Below are positions 1-8,380 of a stretch of DNA of 64,000 nt, piece by piece. Source of the DNA: an uncultured Saprospiraceae bacterium (GTDB lineage: Bacteria > Bacteroidota > Bacteroidia > Chitinophagales > Saprospiraceae); assembly GCA_937951615.1 (NCBI GenBank), contig CALFBH010000042.1:44757-108756 (forward strand), written 5' to 3'. The notes under the pieces are model-generated. The model worked only from the letters and a program-made list of their open reading frames with translations, ran no database searches and had not been told where the DNA came from. The position numbers and the translations under genes are program-made. The first letter of the stretch is position 1. Every line of letters starts with the position of its first letter.

Positions 1-287
1 AGGTAAATGTCTGAACCTTGTCCCCATCCATTTATTGCTCCGGCATTTCCGTGGAAAAATAATATGACGCCTTTAGTTTCATTTGATTTAAAAAGTACTG
101 TATTTACTTGGATGTCATCTTCTACAAATAAATCTATTTCTTCAAATTGATTTGAAAATTGAAATTGATATTCTTTTGATAACTTGGTAGGCCGAAAGAA
201 TATTTTTTCCTGGACAAAATACAATACAATAAGTGATAATAAGTATATTCCCAAAAGAAGTAGAATGATATTCATTAGCATTTTCAT
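1..287 (-). CDS. Alpha/beta hydrolase, membrane-anchored (partial)
   Basis: Only the first 95 codons are in the window; the gene runs off the left edge. The ATG at 287 is followed by one hydrophobic segment at about residues 5-24 (LLLLGIYLLSLIVLYFV), then a short beta-rich stretch and the motif LFFHGNAG near residue 80. HGNAG after a hydrophobic strand is the oxyanion-hole signature of the BEM46/YqkD-type alpha/beta hydrolases, which are usually anchored by one N-terminal helix and face the periplasm or membrane surface. The catalytic Ser, Asp and His would lie to the left of position 1, so activity cannot be judged. The substrate is unknown. The gene is transcribed away from the HAD gene, from a spacer with GAATATCGA repeats. 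Confidence 0.8.
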   Translation of the reverse strand, partial: MKMLMNIILLLLGIYLLSLIVLYFVQEKIFFRPTKLSKEYQFQFSNQFEEIDLFVEDDIQVNTVLFKSNETKGVILFFHGNAGAINGWGQGSDIY

Positions 288-302
288 AATGTGTGTAAAT
301 AC

Positions 303-341
303 TTCGATATTCGATATTCAGTGTTCATCTGTTCGATATTC
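303..341. repeat. GAATATCGA-family spacer repeat
   Basis: Three copies of TCGATATTC or a close variant (GAATATCGA on the minus strand) are spaced by TCAGTGTTCATCTG. The same words return at 1165-1225 and, as coding sequence, at about 29689-29720 inside dnaX. No protein or RNA can be assigned. Confidence 0.6.
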
Positions 342-967
342 TAAATCAAGCCTTCCCGCACCAACAAATCTTTGATATCCATTTGCTCATGCGGATGCCA
401 GATACCCTGAATACCTACATTGATGGCTGAAGTGATGTTGTCCTTATTATCATCAATGAAAACTGTTTCGCGGGCAAGGAGTCCGCCTTCATTGAGGACA
501 TGGTGGTAGATGGCCGGATCGGGTTTATGATAACCAATATCGTGAGAATACCAGGCTTTGGTAAAATAGCCTTCAAAATTTTTGACACCATGTTTTTCCA
601 GCAGCATTTTTTTGACATAACGAATGTGAATGGCATTGGTATTACTCAATAGATATACCTTGTATTTTTTACTTAATTCTTCCAGTATATCCAGTCGGTG
701 ACGGGGGAAATCCATCAAGACCTGATTCCAGGCATGTTCGACCTGTTCGATACTTAATGTAGGGGTGACAGCAGATTGAAAAAAGTCAAAGAAATCTGCT
801 TCGCTGATTTTACCCGTTTCAATGCGAATGTGCAAATTATTTTCCTTACTTTTTTGGTACGTTTTATCAAACTTATTGCCTAATAAATCCCTGAAAGCCT
901 GCCAAGTACGTTCCATATCAATATCTAATAAGACATTGCCCAAATCGAAGATTACATTTTTTATCAT
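341..967 (-). CDS. HAD-superfamily phosphatase (subfamily IA, YihX-like)
   Basis: A 208-residue cytosolic phosphatase of the haloacid dehalogenase superfamily. Motif I is FDLGNVLLDID at residues 7-17 with nucleophile Asp8; Gly10-Asn11 replaces the usual second Asp, exactly as in E. coli YihX, an alpha-glucose-1-phosphate phosphatase. Motif II is LLSNTN near residue 110, motif III is the Lys of YHKPDP near 146, and motif IV is FIDDNKDN near 171. A helical cap lies between motifs I and II. The ATG at 967 stands directly before motif I, so the start is secure. The YihX-like reaction is inference from the shared motif I variant; the true substrate cannot be read from sequence. The gene appears to stand alone. 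Confidence 0.88.
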   Translation of the reverse strand: MIKNVIFDLGNVLLDIDMERTWQAFRDLLGNKFDKTYQKSKENNLHIRIETGKISEADFFDFFQSAVTPTLSIEQVEHAWNQVLMDFPRHRLDILEELSKKYKVYLLSNTNAIHIRYVKKMLLEKHGVKNFEGYFTKAWYSHDIGYHKPDPAIYHHVLNEGGLLARETVFIDDNKDNITSAINVGIQGIWHPHEQMDIKDLLVREGLI

Positions 968-1047
968 AAAAAAACTTGATTATTATGAACGCAAAGATGT
1001 AAATTTGCGTTCATAAAGGGAAACTCAGTGAGAGTTTTCTACAACTG

Positions 1048-1121
1048 GGGCCTATAGCTCAGTTGGTTAGAGCAACGGACTCATAACCCGTTGGTCCCTG
1101 GTTCGAGTCCAGGTGGGCCCA
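1048..1121 (+). tRNA. tRNA with anticodon CAU (elongator Met or Ile2)
   Basis: A 74-nt cloverleaf: acceptor GGGCCTA pairs with TGGGCCC, D arm GCTC...GAGC, anticodon loop CTCATAA, T arm CCTGG-TTCGAGT-CCAGG, discriminator A1121. CCA is not encoded. G1-C72 pairing rules out the initiator. CAU is shared by elongator Met and by Ile2, where C34 becomes lysidine; sequence alone does not settle which. The lowest anticodon-stem pair (31-39) is an A-C mismatch, so the stem has four Watson-Crick pairs. Confidence 0.95.
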
Positions 1122-1122
1122 C

Positions 1123-1160
1123 AAAGTCCTTCTTTACATTTTGTAGAGAAGGACTTTTTT
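1123..1160 (+). terminator. Rho-independent terminator after the tRNA
   Basis: A perfect 11-bp stem AAAGTCCTTCT (1123-1133) / AGAAGGACTTT (1147-1157) followed by T's begins 2 nt after the tRNA. This position and the U tract make termination of the tRNA transcript the obvious role. Confidence 0.88.
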
Positions 1161-1164
1161 ATTT

Positions 1165-1225
1165 GAATGTCGAATAATGAATATCGAACACCGAATGTCG
1201 AAATATTATACGCACTTCGACATTC
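1165..1225. repeat. GAATGTCGA/GAATATCGA spacer repeat with inverted copy
   Basis: Copies of GAATGTCGAA, GAATATCGAA and ACCGAATGTCGAA run forward, and TTCGACATTC at 1216-1225 is the inverse of GAATGTCGAA, so the block can fold on itself. It belongs to the same family as 303-341. It has no coding potential. Confidence 0.6.
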
Positions 1226-1291
1226 CCGATTAACATACGCCGTCTGTTGATTTAAGATAGATCGTATTGGACATATTGATGAAAAGCAAAG

Positions 1292-1325
1292 AAAAATCAG
1301 CGACAAATCAATGCCGCTGATTCGT
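1292..1325 (-). terminator. Terminator of the M4 protease gene
   Basis: AATCAGCG (1295-1302) pairs with CGCTGATT (1315-1322). On the minus strand the hairpin is followed by TTTTTC. It lies about 25 nt past the stop codon of the minus-strand protease gene. Confidence 0.65.
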
Positions 1326-1345
1326 ATTTAAGGAACTATAAAGAT

Positions 1346-4309
1346 CTATTGTTTCACAAATTTCTTCGAAATACTTCCTTTGTCAGAAATAAGCTGAATA
1401 AAATAGAAGCCATCTTGAAGATTACTCACATTAAGTTGGATTGCCTGTTCGCCTTTCAATGCTTGTATGGAGTGCTGTTGTGCAATTCTACCATTCAAGT
1501 CAATCACAAACAATTCAGCTTGTATATCTGTCAATGTTGTAAAATTTAAACTGAGTTCTTCACGTACTGGATTAGGGAATACATTCATAGCAATGATCAT
1601 GTCCTCTAATTTCAATGTGTTTGTGGTACTTGTGCTAGCTTTCTCTACCATATCATCTTCATTGCTAAAGAGATCATTATTTTCAGGTAGTGTAATATTA
1701 TTACTATTGGTACAGCCGCTAATGATGATGTCGTCCAAATATATCCAGTCAGAATTGCCGGAAGCATCGCAGCGGAAACGCAATTTTGTTGTTGAACTAA
1801 ATGGTCCGGGAATCACTACGGCATCATTTTTACGTTCTCCGTTATTAAATTCATCACCGTGATTCCATTCTTCTACAGTCGTAAAAGAAGCTCCGCCGTC
1901 GCTAGAAATCTGTAACCAAAAATCTTCGTTGGTATTGTCCATACTTCTGGTGATATAAGAAAATTCTACGGTCAATTCTTCATAAGCTGTTAGGTCGAGA
2001 TTGTCTGTTGTGGTGGTTGAAGTGACATTATTATCGCGTATGCGAACACATTGAACACCACTATTGGCATAAGATGAATCGTAAGTATTTCTGCGACAGT
2101 CAGATCCTCCATCATTCCAGATGCCCCAGTCGTTTTCAAAGTCATTAGTATCAATAATGTTGTTTTCGCAGCTTGCTTCTGAACCAGCTATAAATACTGC
2201 GGTATAATCTTCTACTTCGCCGTAATCAAAATTTCCACAGGAAGAAGTTGGGGCAGTATTATAGCGCATCGTCACTCTAAGTCGGGTCACATTTGTTGCG
2301 GATGCCAAAACTGTGAAATTTCCGCTAACGCTTGTCGTAGAAGGACCTGCTGAAAATACTTCTTCTCCTGCATCTTCAAAATCGCCATCGTTATTATAGT
2401 CGATCCATATTTTGTAAAATTCATTATAAGTAGAGCTTGAGAATCCTGGAGTAATGCTGACATTTGCTGTATCTCCTGCTTCCAAAATAATTTCATCTGC
2501 GGTAAAATCACTATAACCTGATGCACCTGTGTTTTTGGTAAAATCTCCAATGGAAACACTTGCCATCCATTCATAGCTGAAGTCGTTGCCTTGCGCAGCA
2601 CAATAGGAGATTGTCGGGTCTTCACCGTCACAGGTATTGGCACTTCCTACGCCTACTGCATACCAGGCATCTGTGGTGGCAAGGACTTCGTCGGAACAAG
2701 CCCCAAATAAATCTTCAGCAGCCTGAATGGTGTAGGTGCGAGCGGCAGAATAATTGGAATTGGAAGACAGGTAAATGGCTTCTGCACGATAAGCTATTTG
2801 AGCTGCATCGTCAATGCCGATGCCTGTTACGCTGTACGCTGCACCATTATCATTTGTACCTGTTTTTCCTTCGGATAAGATGTAAAACCAATGATTGATA
2901 ACACCACTGTTATAATGTACACCTCCATTATCGCCTGAACCTGTGTACCAGTTTGTGCCTCCGTAAGTATCAGGTTGTCCTTGTGATTTTGGGTTGCTCA
3001 TGGAACGAAGGGCTACGCTTTGCAGACTAATATCTTCACCAATCGCCCAGGCATCTTTTCCGGGTTCGGCAAAACGCTCTACACAGGCGCCCCAGATGTC
3101 GCTGAAGCCTTCATTTAGTGCGCCTGATTCGTAGGAATACACGAGATTGGCGGTATAAGTACAAACAGCATGTCCAATTTCATGAGCGGCTACATCAATG
3201 GAAGTCAGTGGGGAGAAATAATTAGCTCCATCGCCATAGGTCATGCGCTGACCATCCCAGAAAGCATTCTCATAATTGGCATCATAATGTACATAACTGA
3301 TGATGGTCGCGCCTGCATCATTATAGCTGTTTCTATTAAATTTACTTAAAAAATAATCATAAGTTGCTTGTGCGCCATACTGTGCATCTAGTGCAGCATT
3401 GTCTTTTTCTGCATTGTCCCACTCGGCTGCTGTCCAGTCGTTATCGTCATCCGTGAAATCAAGGGCATTGGCGTAATTTGTCCCTTCATTCATATCATAA
3501 GTAAACACCCCGCCACCTCTGCTGTAGTCGCGTAGGCGAAAACTGCTGTTATAACTATCTGTTGTAATGGTTTTTGTGCCGCTATATTTTGTGGCTACTG
3601 TTCCAGTGGCTTCTACATGTTTTATAATGGCATTGCTGTGAACAATTTTTCCAGACTGCGCATCAACATATACATACTCCCGGCTTCTTGGCTGGTCTGC
3701 ATAAATGTCAAATTTGTAAGCGAGAACTGGTTTGCGATAAGCTTTTCTATTTTTTCGGTTCTTATAATTTTCTATAATGACCAATTCACCTTCGGGATAA
3801 AAAGTAGCGTTATTATTGGCTTGTTCCGTTTTTATCCAGGCTTCGTTTTCGAGTGATTGCCACATGTAGGTAGTTGCGCCGACCTGAGTGAGGGCGGCTT
3901 GCAAAGCAGCATTTTTGCTGAGTCCGGGCGTGGTATTGAGTTTGTCAATTTTTTTAAACTCGCCACTTAGCATTTGAATTCGCCCATTCTTTGCATGTGC
4001 AGTGTAAGTGCCGTATTCTACTTTTATGCCTTTATAGTATTGTTGAAATTTTTGATGTTGAATACCAATCTCATCTATTTGGTCTTTTTGTAAAACAAAA
4101 GTTTCGGCTTGTTTCAAATCCAAATATTGTTCAAAGAGGTCATTAACTTCAGTGAGTTGATAATTTTGATCGGCTTTAAATTTTAAAAGCGCAGGAGAAC
4201 CGTTGTGGTCATCGATGCGCTTTTCTAATGTTGAGCGATTCTGAGCAAATATTTGTGTAAAACAGCAGCTTGTCAAAAAAAGTGTTAGTAAAAGTCCTGT
4301 CTTTCTCAT
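1346..4309 (-). CDS. Secreted M4 (thermolysin-type) metalloprotease with T9SS sorting domain
   Basis: An exported zinc endopeptidase of about 987 residues. Order: signal peptide (MRKTGLLLTLFLTS... to FAQ, residues 1-23), FTP/propeptide to about 200, M4 catalytic domain about 230-580, GEVED domain near 600-730 (motif FDYGEVEDYT), a MAM-like beta-sandwich to about 885, and a C-terminal sorting domain ending KKFVKQ. Zinc ligands are HEIGH near 373 and the Glu of GALNEGFSD; catalytic His is in GGVHYNSG. The start was moved from 4393 to the ATG at 4309 because that Met directly begins a clean signal peptide. The C-terminal domain predicts outer-membrane export by T9SS. The last two domains are closely similar to those of the 2004-residue protease at 48396, which suggests domain exchange. 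Confidence 0.93.
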   Translation of the reverse strand: MRKTGLLLTLFLTSCCFTQIFAQNRSTLEKRIDDHNGSPALLKFKADQNYQLTEVNDLFEQYLDLKQAETFVLQKDQIDEIGIQHQKFQQYYKGIKVEYGTYTAHAKNGRIQMLSGEFKKIDKLNTTPGLSKNAALQAALTQVGATTYMWQSLENEAWIKTEQANNNATFYPEGELVIIENYKNRKNRKAYRKPVLAYKFDIYADQPRSREYVYVDAQSGKIVHSNAIIKHVEATGTVATKYSGTKTITTDSYNSSFRLRDYSRGGGVFTYDMNEGTNYANALDFTDDDNDWTAAEWDNAEKDNAALDAQYGAQATYDYFLSKFNRNSYNDAGATIISYVHYDANYENAFWDGQRMTYGDGANYFSPLTSIDVAAHEIGHAVCTYTANLVYSYESGALNEGFSDIWGACVERFAEPGKDAWAIGEDISLQSVALRSMSNPKSQGQPDTYGGTNWYTGSGDNGGVHYNSGVINHWFYILSEGKTGTNDNGAAYSVTGIGIDDAAQIAYRAEAIYLSSNSNYSAARTYTIQAAEDLFGACSDEVLATTDAWYAVGVGSANTCDGEDPTISYCAAQGNDFSYEWMASVSIGDFTKNTGASGYSDFTADEIILEAGDTANVSITPGFSSSTYNEFYKIWIDYNNDGDFEDAGEEVFSAGPSTTSVSGNFTVLASATNVTRLRVTMRYNTAPTSSCGNFDYGEVEDYTAVFIAGSEASCENNIIDTNDFENDWGIWNDGGSDCRRNTYDSSYANSGVQCVRIRDNNVTSTTTTDNLDLTAYEELTVEFSYITRSMDNTNEDFWLQISSDGGASFTTVEEWNHGDEFNNGERKNDAVVIPGPFSSTTKLRFRCDASGNSDWIYLDDIIISGCTNSNNITLPENNDLFSNEDDMVEKASTSTTNTLKLEDMIIAMNVFPNPVREELSLNFTTLTDIQAELFVIDLNGRIAQQHSIQALKGEQAIQLNVSNLQDGFYFIQLISDKGSISKKFVKQ

Positions 4310-4550
4310 AGGTAGAGGAGATTTTGATTGCGTAGAAGAAATGATGTTTCTATTAAAGTGCGTTGCTGTCTTCTGGATGTGAATCTGCTGCAAATATTAG
4401 GTTTAAACTTAATGGATTGTTAATTCAAGGGCAGCTTATGTGACAATAAAAATGACTGCCAAAGTGCTTTTTGTTGGATATATTATGTTCATTTTTTTAA
4501 ATTAGAGCAGGATATTTTAGCGAAATATTTACATTTTTGTATTTTGTGAA

Positions 4551-6557
4551 ATGAGTAAGAAGAAACCAACGAAGAAAGCACAAGTCCGGAAGGTGAATCC
4601 GCAAAAAGGGCAGTCTCGCAAAGCGGCAAAGGCAAAAGGAAAAAAGGCAAGTAGCCAAGTGAGAAGTTCGTCGACTGCCTGGTGGAAAGATACCCGTACA
4701 TTGCTGATGTTGTTGGGAATTCTGGTCCTTACTTTTGTATGTTTTACGCCTTCCTTACACGAAAATTTTACCAATTGGGATGACCAGGATTATGTGACGG
4801 AAAATCCTTATGTGGTGAATCTGGATGGAAAAAGTATCAAGGCGATGTTTACGCAGTCTATTGCAGCAAATTATCATCCGCTGACGATTCTTTCTTTGGC
4901 AATGAATTATCAAATGACTGGCTTAAATGCCAGTTCGTATCATTGGACCAACCTGATTTTGCATCTCATCAATACCTTTCTGGTTTTCTATTTTGCTTTT
5001 TTATTGTTCAATCGAAAAGCTGCCGGGGCTTTATTGGTGGCTTTCCTGTTTGCGGTACATCCGATGCACGTGGAGTCTGTTGCCTGGGTCGCAGAGCGTA
5101 AGGATGTCTTATATACCCTGTTTTTTGTGTGGGCTTTGATTACTTATTTGCAATATCTTTCTAGTAAAAAAATGTCTTTATATGTAGCGACATTGGTCCT
5201 CTTTGTGTTGTCCTGTCTATCGAAACCAACAGCAGTGATGTTGCCGATTATCTTGTTATTGGTAGATTATCTGAAGCATCGCGACTGGAAGATGAAGGTC
5301 TTGCTGGAAAAACTGCCGTTTTTTATCGGTGCAGTTATTTTTGGTTTTATTACCGTCAATATCCAAAGCAAATCGGCGATAGGAGATTTTGAAACACATT
5401 CCATTATTGAGAAATTTTTATTTGCTGCTTATGGTACTTTTATGTACATCGCTCAGATGTTCGCGCCTTTCAAGTTATCTGCTTTTCATCCTTATCCAGT
5501 AGCTGGGACGACTTTTTCAAATCCTGTTTTTTATCTGGCTTTGGTGGCTGTGCTGGCTTTAGCGGGACTGGCATTTTGGTCGCTGCGCAAGACGCGGGTG
5601 GTCGCTTTTGGTTTGTTGTTTTATGGGGCAATGATTGCGCTGACTTTGCAGTTTGTGCAGGTAGGAAGTGCTTTGATTTCTGATCGTTATACTTATGTGG
5701 CTTATATTGGCCTGTTTGTGATTTTGGGTTGGTTGTTGAATGAATTTTTAGGCAAAGAAAACTTGTCGGATGGAAAGCGTTATGGTGTGCTGGGAGCAGT
5801 AGGTGTTGTGGGCTTGTTGTTTTGTTTCCTGACGTTTAATCGCTGTGCGATATGGCAAAACAGTGGTAATTTATGGACGGATGTATTAAAAAGTTATCCC
5901 GATTCTAAGATTGCACATAATAATCTGGGCAATTATTATGTAGATGATTTAAAACAAAATGATAAAGGAATGGTGCATTTGAATAAGGCGGTAGAACTGG
6001 ATCCTGGTTATTATAAAGGACGGGTTGCGCGAGGGAAGTTATTTCGAAGAATCAAAAAACATCCTGAAGCACTTGCTGATTATAATGTAGCTATTGGACT
6101 CAAGCCCAACGATGATGAAGCCTATAATAATCGGGGCAATATTTATTTTGAAACACAGCAATACGACAAAGCCTTAGCAGATTACCAGAAAGTCATGGAG
6201 ATTAACCCAAGTGAAGCGAAAGCTTATGGAAATAGTGGAGCTATTTATTTTCAAAGGGGGAATTTTCAAAAAGCCTTGGAATTATTGGATAAAGCCCTTG
6301 CGCTGAATCCTGGTTATCAAGATGCGCTGGTCAATCAGGGCGTCACTTATGCAAAGGTCAATCAGCCACAAAAAGCTATAGAAAGTTTTAATAAATACAT
6401 GCGACTCCGTAATGATAATGCGCGGGCTTATTATTGGCGAGGCATGGAATATGCGAAACTGAATCAGCGTCAAGAGGCGTTGGAGGATTATAATCGGGCG
6501 ATACAGATGAATCCGAACAGACCAGAGTTTTTTGAAGCACGCAAAGCACTACAGTAA
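4551..6557 (+). CDS. Polytopic membrane protein with TPR tail (GT-C/TMTC-like)
   Basis: A 668-residue inner-membrane protein. Residues 1-45 are very basic (KKKPTKKAQVRK...), about ten or eleven hydrophobic helices follow to about residue 430, and six tetratricopeptide repeats fill 440-668 (for example AYNNRGNIYFETQQYDKALADY). The first loop holds NWDDQDYV, the acidic motif typical of TMTC-like and related GT-C fold glycosyltransferases, which use lipid-linked sugars. Transfer of sugar to proteins or surface polymers is therefore a reasonable inference, but acceptor and donor are unknown. The gene is divergent from the M4 protease with a shared AT-rich spacer and ends 17 bp from the convergent MerR gene. 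Confidence 0.78.
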   Translation: MSKKKPTKKAQVRKVNPQKGQSRKAAKAKGKKASSQVRSSSTAWWKDTRTLLMLLGILVLTFVCFTPSLHENFTNWDDQDYVTENPYVVNLDGKSIKAMFTQSIAANYHPLTILSLAMNYQMTGLNASSYHWTNLILHLINTFLVFYFAFLLFNRKAAGALLVAFLFAVHPMHVESVAWVAERKDVLYTLFFVWALITYLQYLSSKKMSLYVATLVLFVLSCLSKPTAVMLPIILLLVDYLKHRDWKMKVLLEKLPFFIGAVIFGFITVNIQSKSAIGDFETHSIIEKFLFAAYGTFMYIAQMFAPFKLSAFHPYPVAGTTFSNPVFYLALVAVLALAGLAFWSLRKTRVVAFGLLFYGAMIALTLQFVQVGSALISDRYTYVAYIGLFVILGWLLNEFLGKENLSDGKRYGVLGAVGVVGLLFCFLTFNRCAIWQNSGNLWTDVLKSYPDSKIAHNNLGNYYVDDLKQNDKGMVHLNKAVELDPGYYKGRVARGKLFRRIKKHPEALADYNVAIGLKPNDDEAYNNRGNIYFETQQYDKALADYQKVMEINPSEAKAYGNSGAIYFQRGNFQKALELLDKALALNPGYQDALVNQGVTYAKVNQPQKAIESFNKYMRLRNDNARAYYWRGMEYAKLNQRQEALEDYNRAIQMNPNRPEFFEARKALQ

Positions 6558-6574
6558 AACAGGTATCCTGACTG

Positions 6575-7477
6575 TCACTGAGGCACAGGCAGGATGTCTG
6601 TGATACTGTCTAAGAAGGAAATAGTATTTGCAAGGCTTTCTAAAGGGATAGCTTGTTTTGGGAGCTTGATTTTTGTCTCTGTCGATTGATGGCCAGAAAG
6701 CAGAATTTTAACTTTTGGAAATTGGGTAGATAGATTATTGATATAATCCTGATGTGATTCTTTCAAAGCAGGGGAGAGGATGGTATAAATGTATGCTGGG
6801 TGATGTATTTTATAAGGGACTTCCAATTCTTCAAGAGGAATATTCTGTCCGAGGTAGATGACTTTATGCTGGCGGGTTTTTAATAAGAAATGAACGAATA
6901 ATAAAATCAACTCTTGTATTTCGCCTTCTGGCAAATAGAGCAAAAAAGTTTTGGCAGTATTGCTGGTTGGGACAGGCAGCTTATCTAGGGCAACAATAAT
7001 TTTCTGACGAATCAGAGAGGTAATAAAATGTACCTGTGCCGGCTTGATTGAGCCAGTTATCCATAAAACAGTGAGCTTGCTGAGAAAAGGATTGATGACA
7101 TCAATCATGGTGTTTTCCAGTCCCATCTGAGAGATATGGGTAGAAATGATGCGGTCAAACTTATACTCGTCCATCTCTATCATGGAAATAGTCAGTGCAT
7201 CAAGTTGTGTGCTGTGTTCGGGATTAACCTCAGAAATTTCGGCTACTTTTTCAGAAATTTCTTCCGTTCGCATTTTAGCAATCTTCGAGATTTTGATGCC
7301 ATTGCGATTAAGCAATCCTACATTTAGTAAAAAGTGAAGGTCGTCGTCTGTATAATAGCGAATATTGGTATCGGTACGACTTGGACTAATCAGTTCATAA
7401 CGCTTTTCCCATATCCTGATGGTATGCGCTTTGATTCCGGAAAGTTGTTCCAGATCTTTTATGGAATAAATAACCAA
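6575..7477 (-). CDS. MerR-family regulator with degenerate B12-binding-like domain
   Basis: A 300-residue regulator of CarH/LitR layout. The winged helix is at 1-70 (YSIKDLEQLSGIKAHTIRIWEKRY). A helical B12-cap-like domain at about 90-170 holds AQVHF, where CarH has an EH pair. The Rossmann-type domain at about 175-290 begins LLYLPEGEIQELILL, followed by RQHKVIYLGQNIPLEEL. In cobalamin-binding members this loop reads DxHxxG; here it is ExQxxI, so the lower-ligand His is replaced by Gln. The domain may sense nothing or another ligand, or act by dimerisation alone. Family members often control light, carotenoid or stress genes; no target is evident next to it. ATG at 7477 begins directly at the HTH. 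Confidence 0.87.
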   Translation of the reverse strand: MVIYSIKDLEQLSGIKAHTIRIWEKRYELISPSRTDTNIRYYTDDDLHFLLNVGLLNRNGIKISKIAKMRTEEISEKVAEISEVNPEHSTQLDALTISMIEMDEYKFDRIISTHISQMGLENTMIDVINPFLSKLTVLWITGSIKPAQVHFITSLIRQKIIVALDKLPVPTSNTAKTFLLYLPEGEIQELILLFVHFLLKTRQHKVIYLGQNIPLEELEVPYKIHHPAYIYTILSPALKESHQDYINNLSTQFPKVKILLSGHQSTETKIKLPKQAIPLESLANTISFLDSITDILPVPQ

Positions 7478-7563
7478 GTTGTCGTATTGTATTGAAGCTT
7501 TGTAAGCAAAAAACTAACTTTATAATATTCGGATAAACAGGAAAATAAAAAAAAGGTTCAGAA

Positions 7564-8040
7564 TTATGGAGATTCGGACAGTTCTGTTCGGATTTGCTCC
7601 TGAAATTTTTCTACTGAACCAGATACCTGATTGATCACTTCAAAAAAAGCATCCAGTTTTTTCTGCGGCACATCTTCTATGATGGCGTCATTGAGTTTGT
7701 AAACTGCTTTGAGTGCGATTTTACGCATCTGTTGGCCATACTCCGTAGGGCAGATATAGACTTTCCGTTTATCGACATGGTCTTTTCGCCGTGTGACCAT
7801 GCCCATGTCTTCCATTTTTTTGAGGGTACGAGAGAGGCTATTGGGTTCCATGCCCATACGTGGTGCTATCTTGGTGACGGGAGTCCCGCTTTCTTCATGC
7901 AGGGTCAGCAATACAAAACCCATGGAGAGTGTAATCCCATATTCGGATGCCATTTCATTATATACCCTCGCAATCTCATGCCATGCCGACCTGATTTTGT
8001 GTAAAACAACTTCCTCTGCCAGCTTTGTAAAATCATCCAT
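7564..8040 (-). CDS. MarR-family transcriptional regulator
   Basis: A 158-residue winged-helix dimer of the MarR family. The recognition region TPVTKIAPRMGMEPNSLSRTLKKMEDMGMVTR lies in the middle, followed by the wing RKDHVDKRKVYICPT with the conserved DxR of this family. Flanking helices build the dimer interface. The ATG at 8040 (MDDFTKLAEE) was chosen; a longer reading from 8088 would translate a spacer repeat of the AATTCCAAA family. Bacteroidota homologues often stand near fatty-acid or multidrug genes, but here neighbours are a MerR gene and an unknown secreted protein, so the target is not known. Confidence 0.88.
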   Translation of the reverse strand: MDDFTKLAEEVVLHKIRSAWHEIARVYNEMASEYGITLSMGFVLLTLHEESGTPVTKIAPRMGMEPNSLSRTLKKMEDMGMVTRRKDHVDKRKVYICPTEYGQQMRKIALKAVYKLNDAIIEDVPQKKLDAFFEVINQVSGSVEKFQEQIRTELSESP

Positions 8041-8054
8041 AAATAAATAAAGTT

Positions 8055-8100
8055 TAAAAATTCCAAAATGGAAAATTCCAAATTCCAAAGGAATTTAAAA
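8055..8100. repeat. AATTCCAAA-family spacer repeat
   Basis: Words AATTCCAAA, GGAAAATTCCAAATTCC and AAAGGAATTT are run together. The same vocabulary recurs at 47636-47700. On the minus strand it lies in the leader of the MarR gene. Confidence 0.6.
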
Positions 8101-8145
8101 ATGTACACACAGCCCAACTCACATAATGAGCAATCCCAAAGATAG

Positions 8146-8176
8146 AAAAAAAGCAATGCGCTGCATTGCTTTTTTA
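8146..8176. terminator. Bidirectional terminator-like hairpin upstream of marR
   Basis: AAAAAAGCAATGC and GCATTGCTTTTTT form a 13-bp stem with loop GCT, with T's on either strand. It lies between two divergent genes, so no complete gene ends here. On the minus strand it would sit in the MarR leader, about 105 nt before the start codon, as a possible attenuator or as the remnant of a lost gene. Confidence 0.55.
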
Positions 8177-8380
8177 TGTGATTTGTAATTTCCAGATTCG
8201 TAATTTGTAATTTTGCTAAAAAGTCAGGGCATTGTCAAATGAAAGGTGTCTAATAATATGTCCATATAATTCCGTATTTTGCGCAGCCATTTTCATTCAA
8301 ACTTGGTACGGTTTTCGGTAAAGTATGGATGAGAACACATTTAATTGACAATTTTTCAAATTTAAAAACCATAAAATTTC

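Larger units (their letters stand above)
8041..8380. other. Spacer between MarR gene and secreted protein gene
   Basis: This 340-bp divergent spacer holds an AATTCCAAA-family repeat (8055-8100), a strong hairpin with T tract (8146-8176), a TTCGTAATTTGTAATTTT word repeat (8193-8214) and presumably promoters for both flanking genes. No gene was seen in it. Confidence 0.6.

Noticed and set aside
1048..1121. Initiator tRNA, because the anticodon stem ends CCCG as in fMet
   Set aside because: The G1-C72 pair is intact and the stem has GGA rather than GGG on the 5' side, so it is an elongator or Ile2 tRNA.
7623..7645. TGATTGATCA as a further FNR-like box
   Set aside because: The spacing is two bases instead of four and it lies inside the MarR coding sequence.
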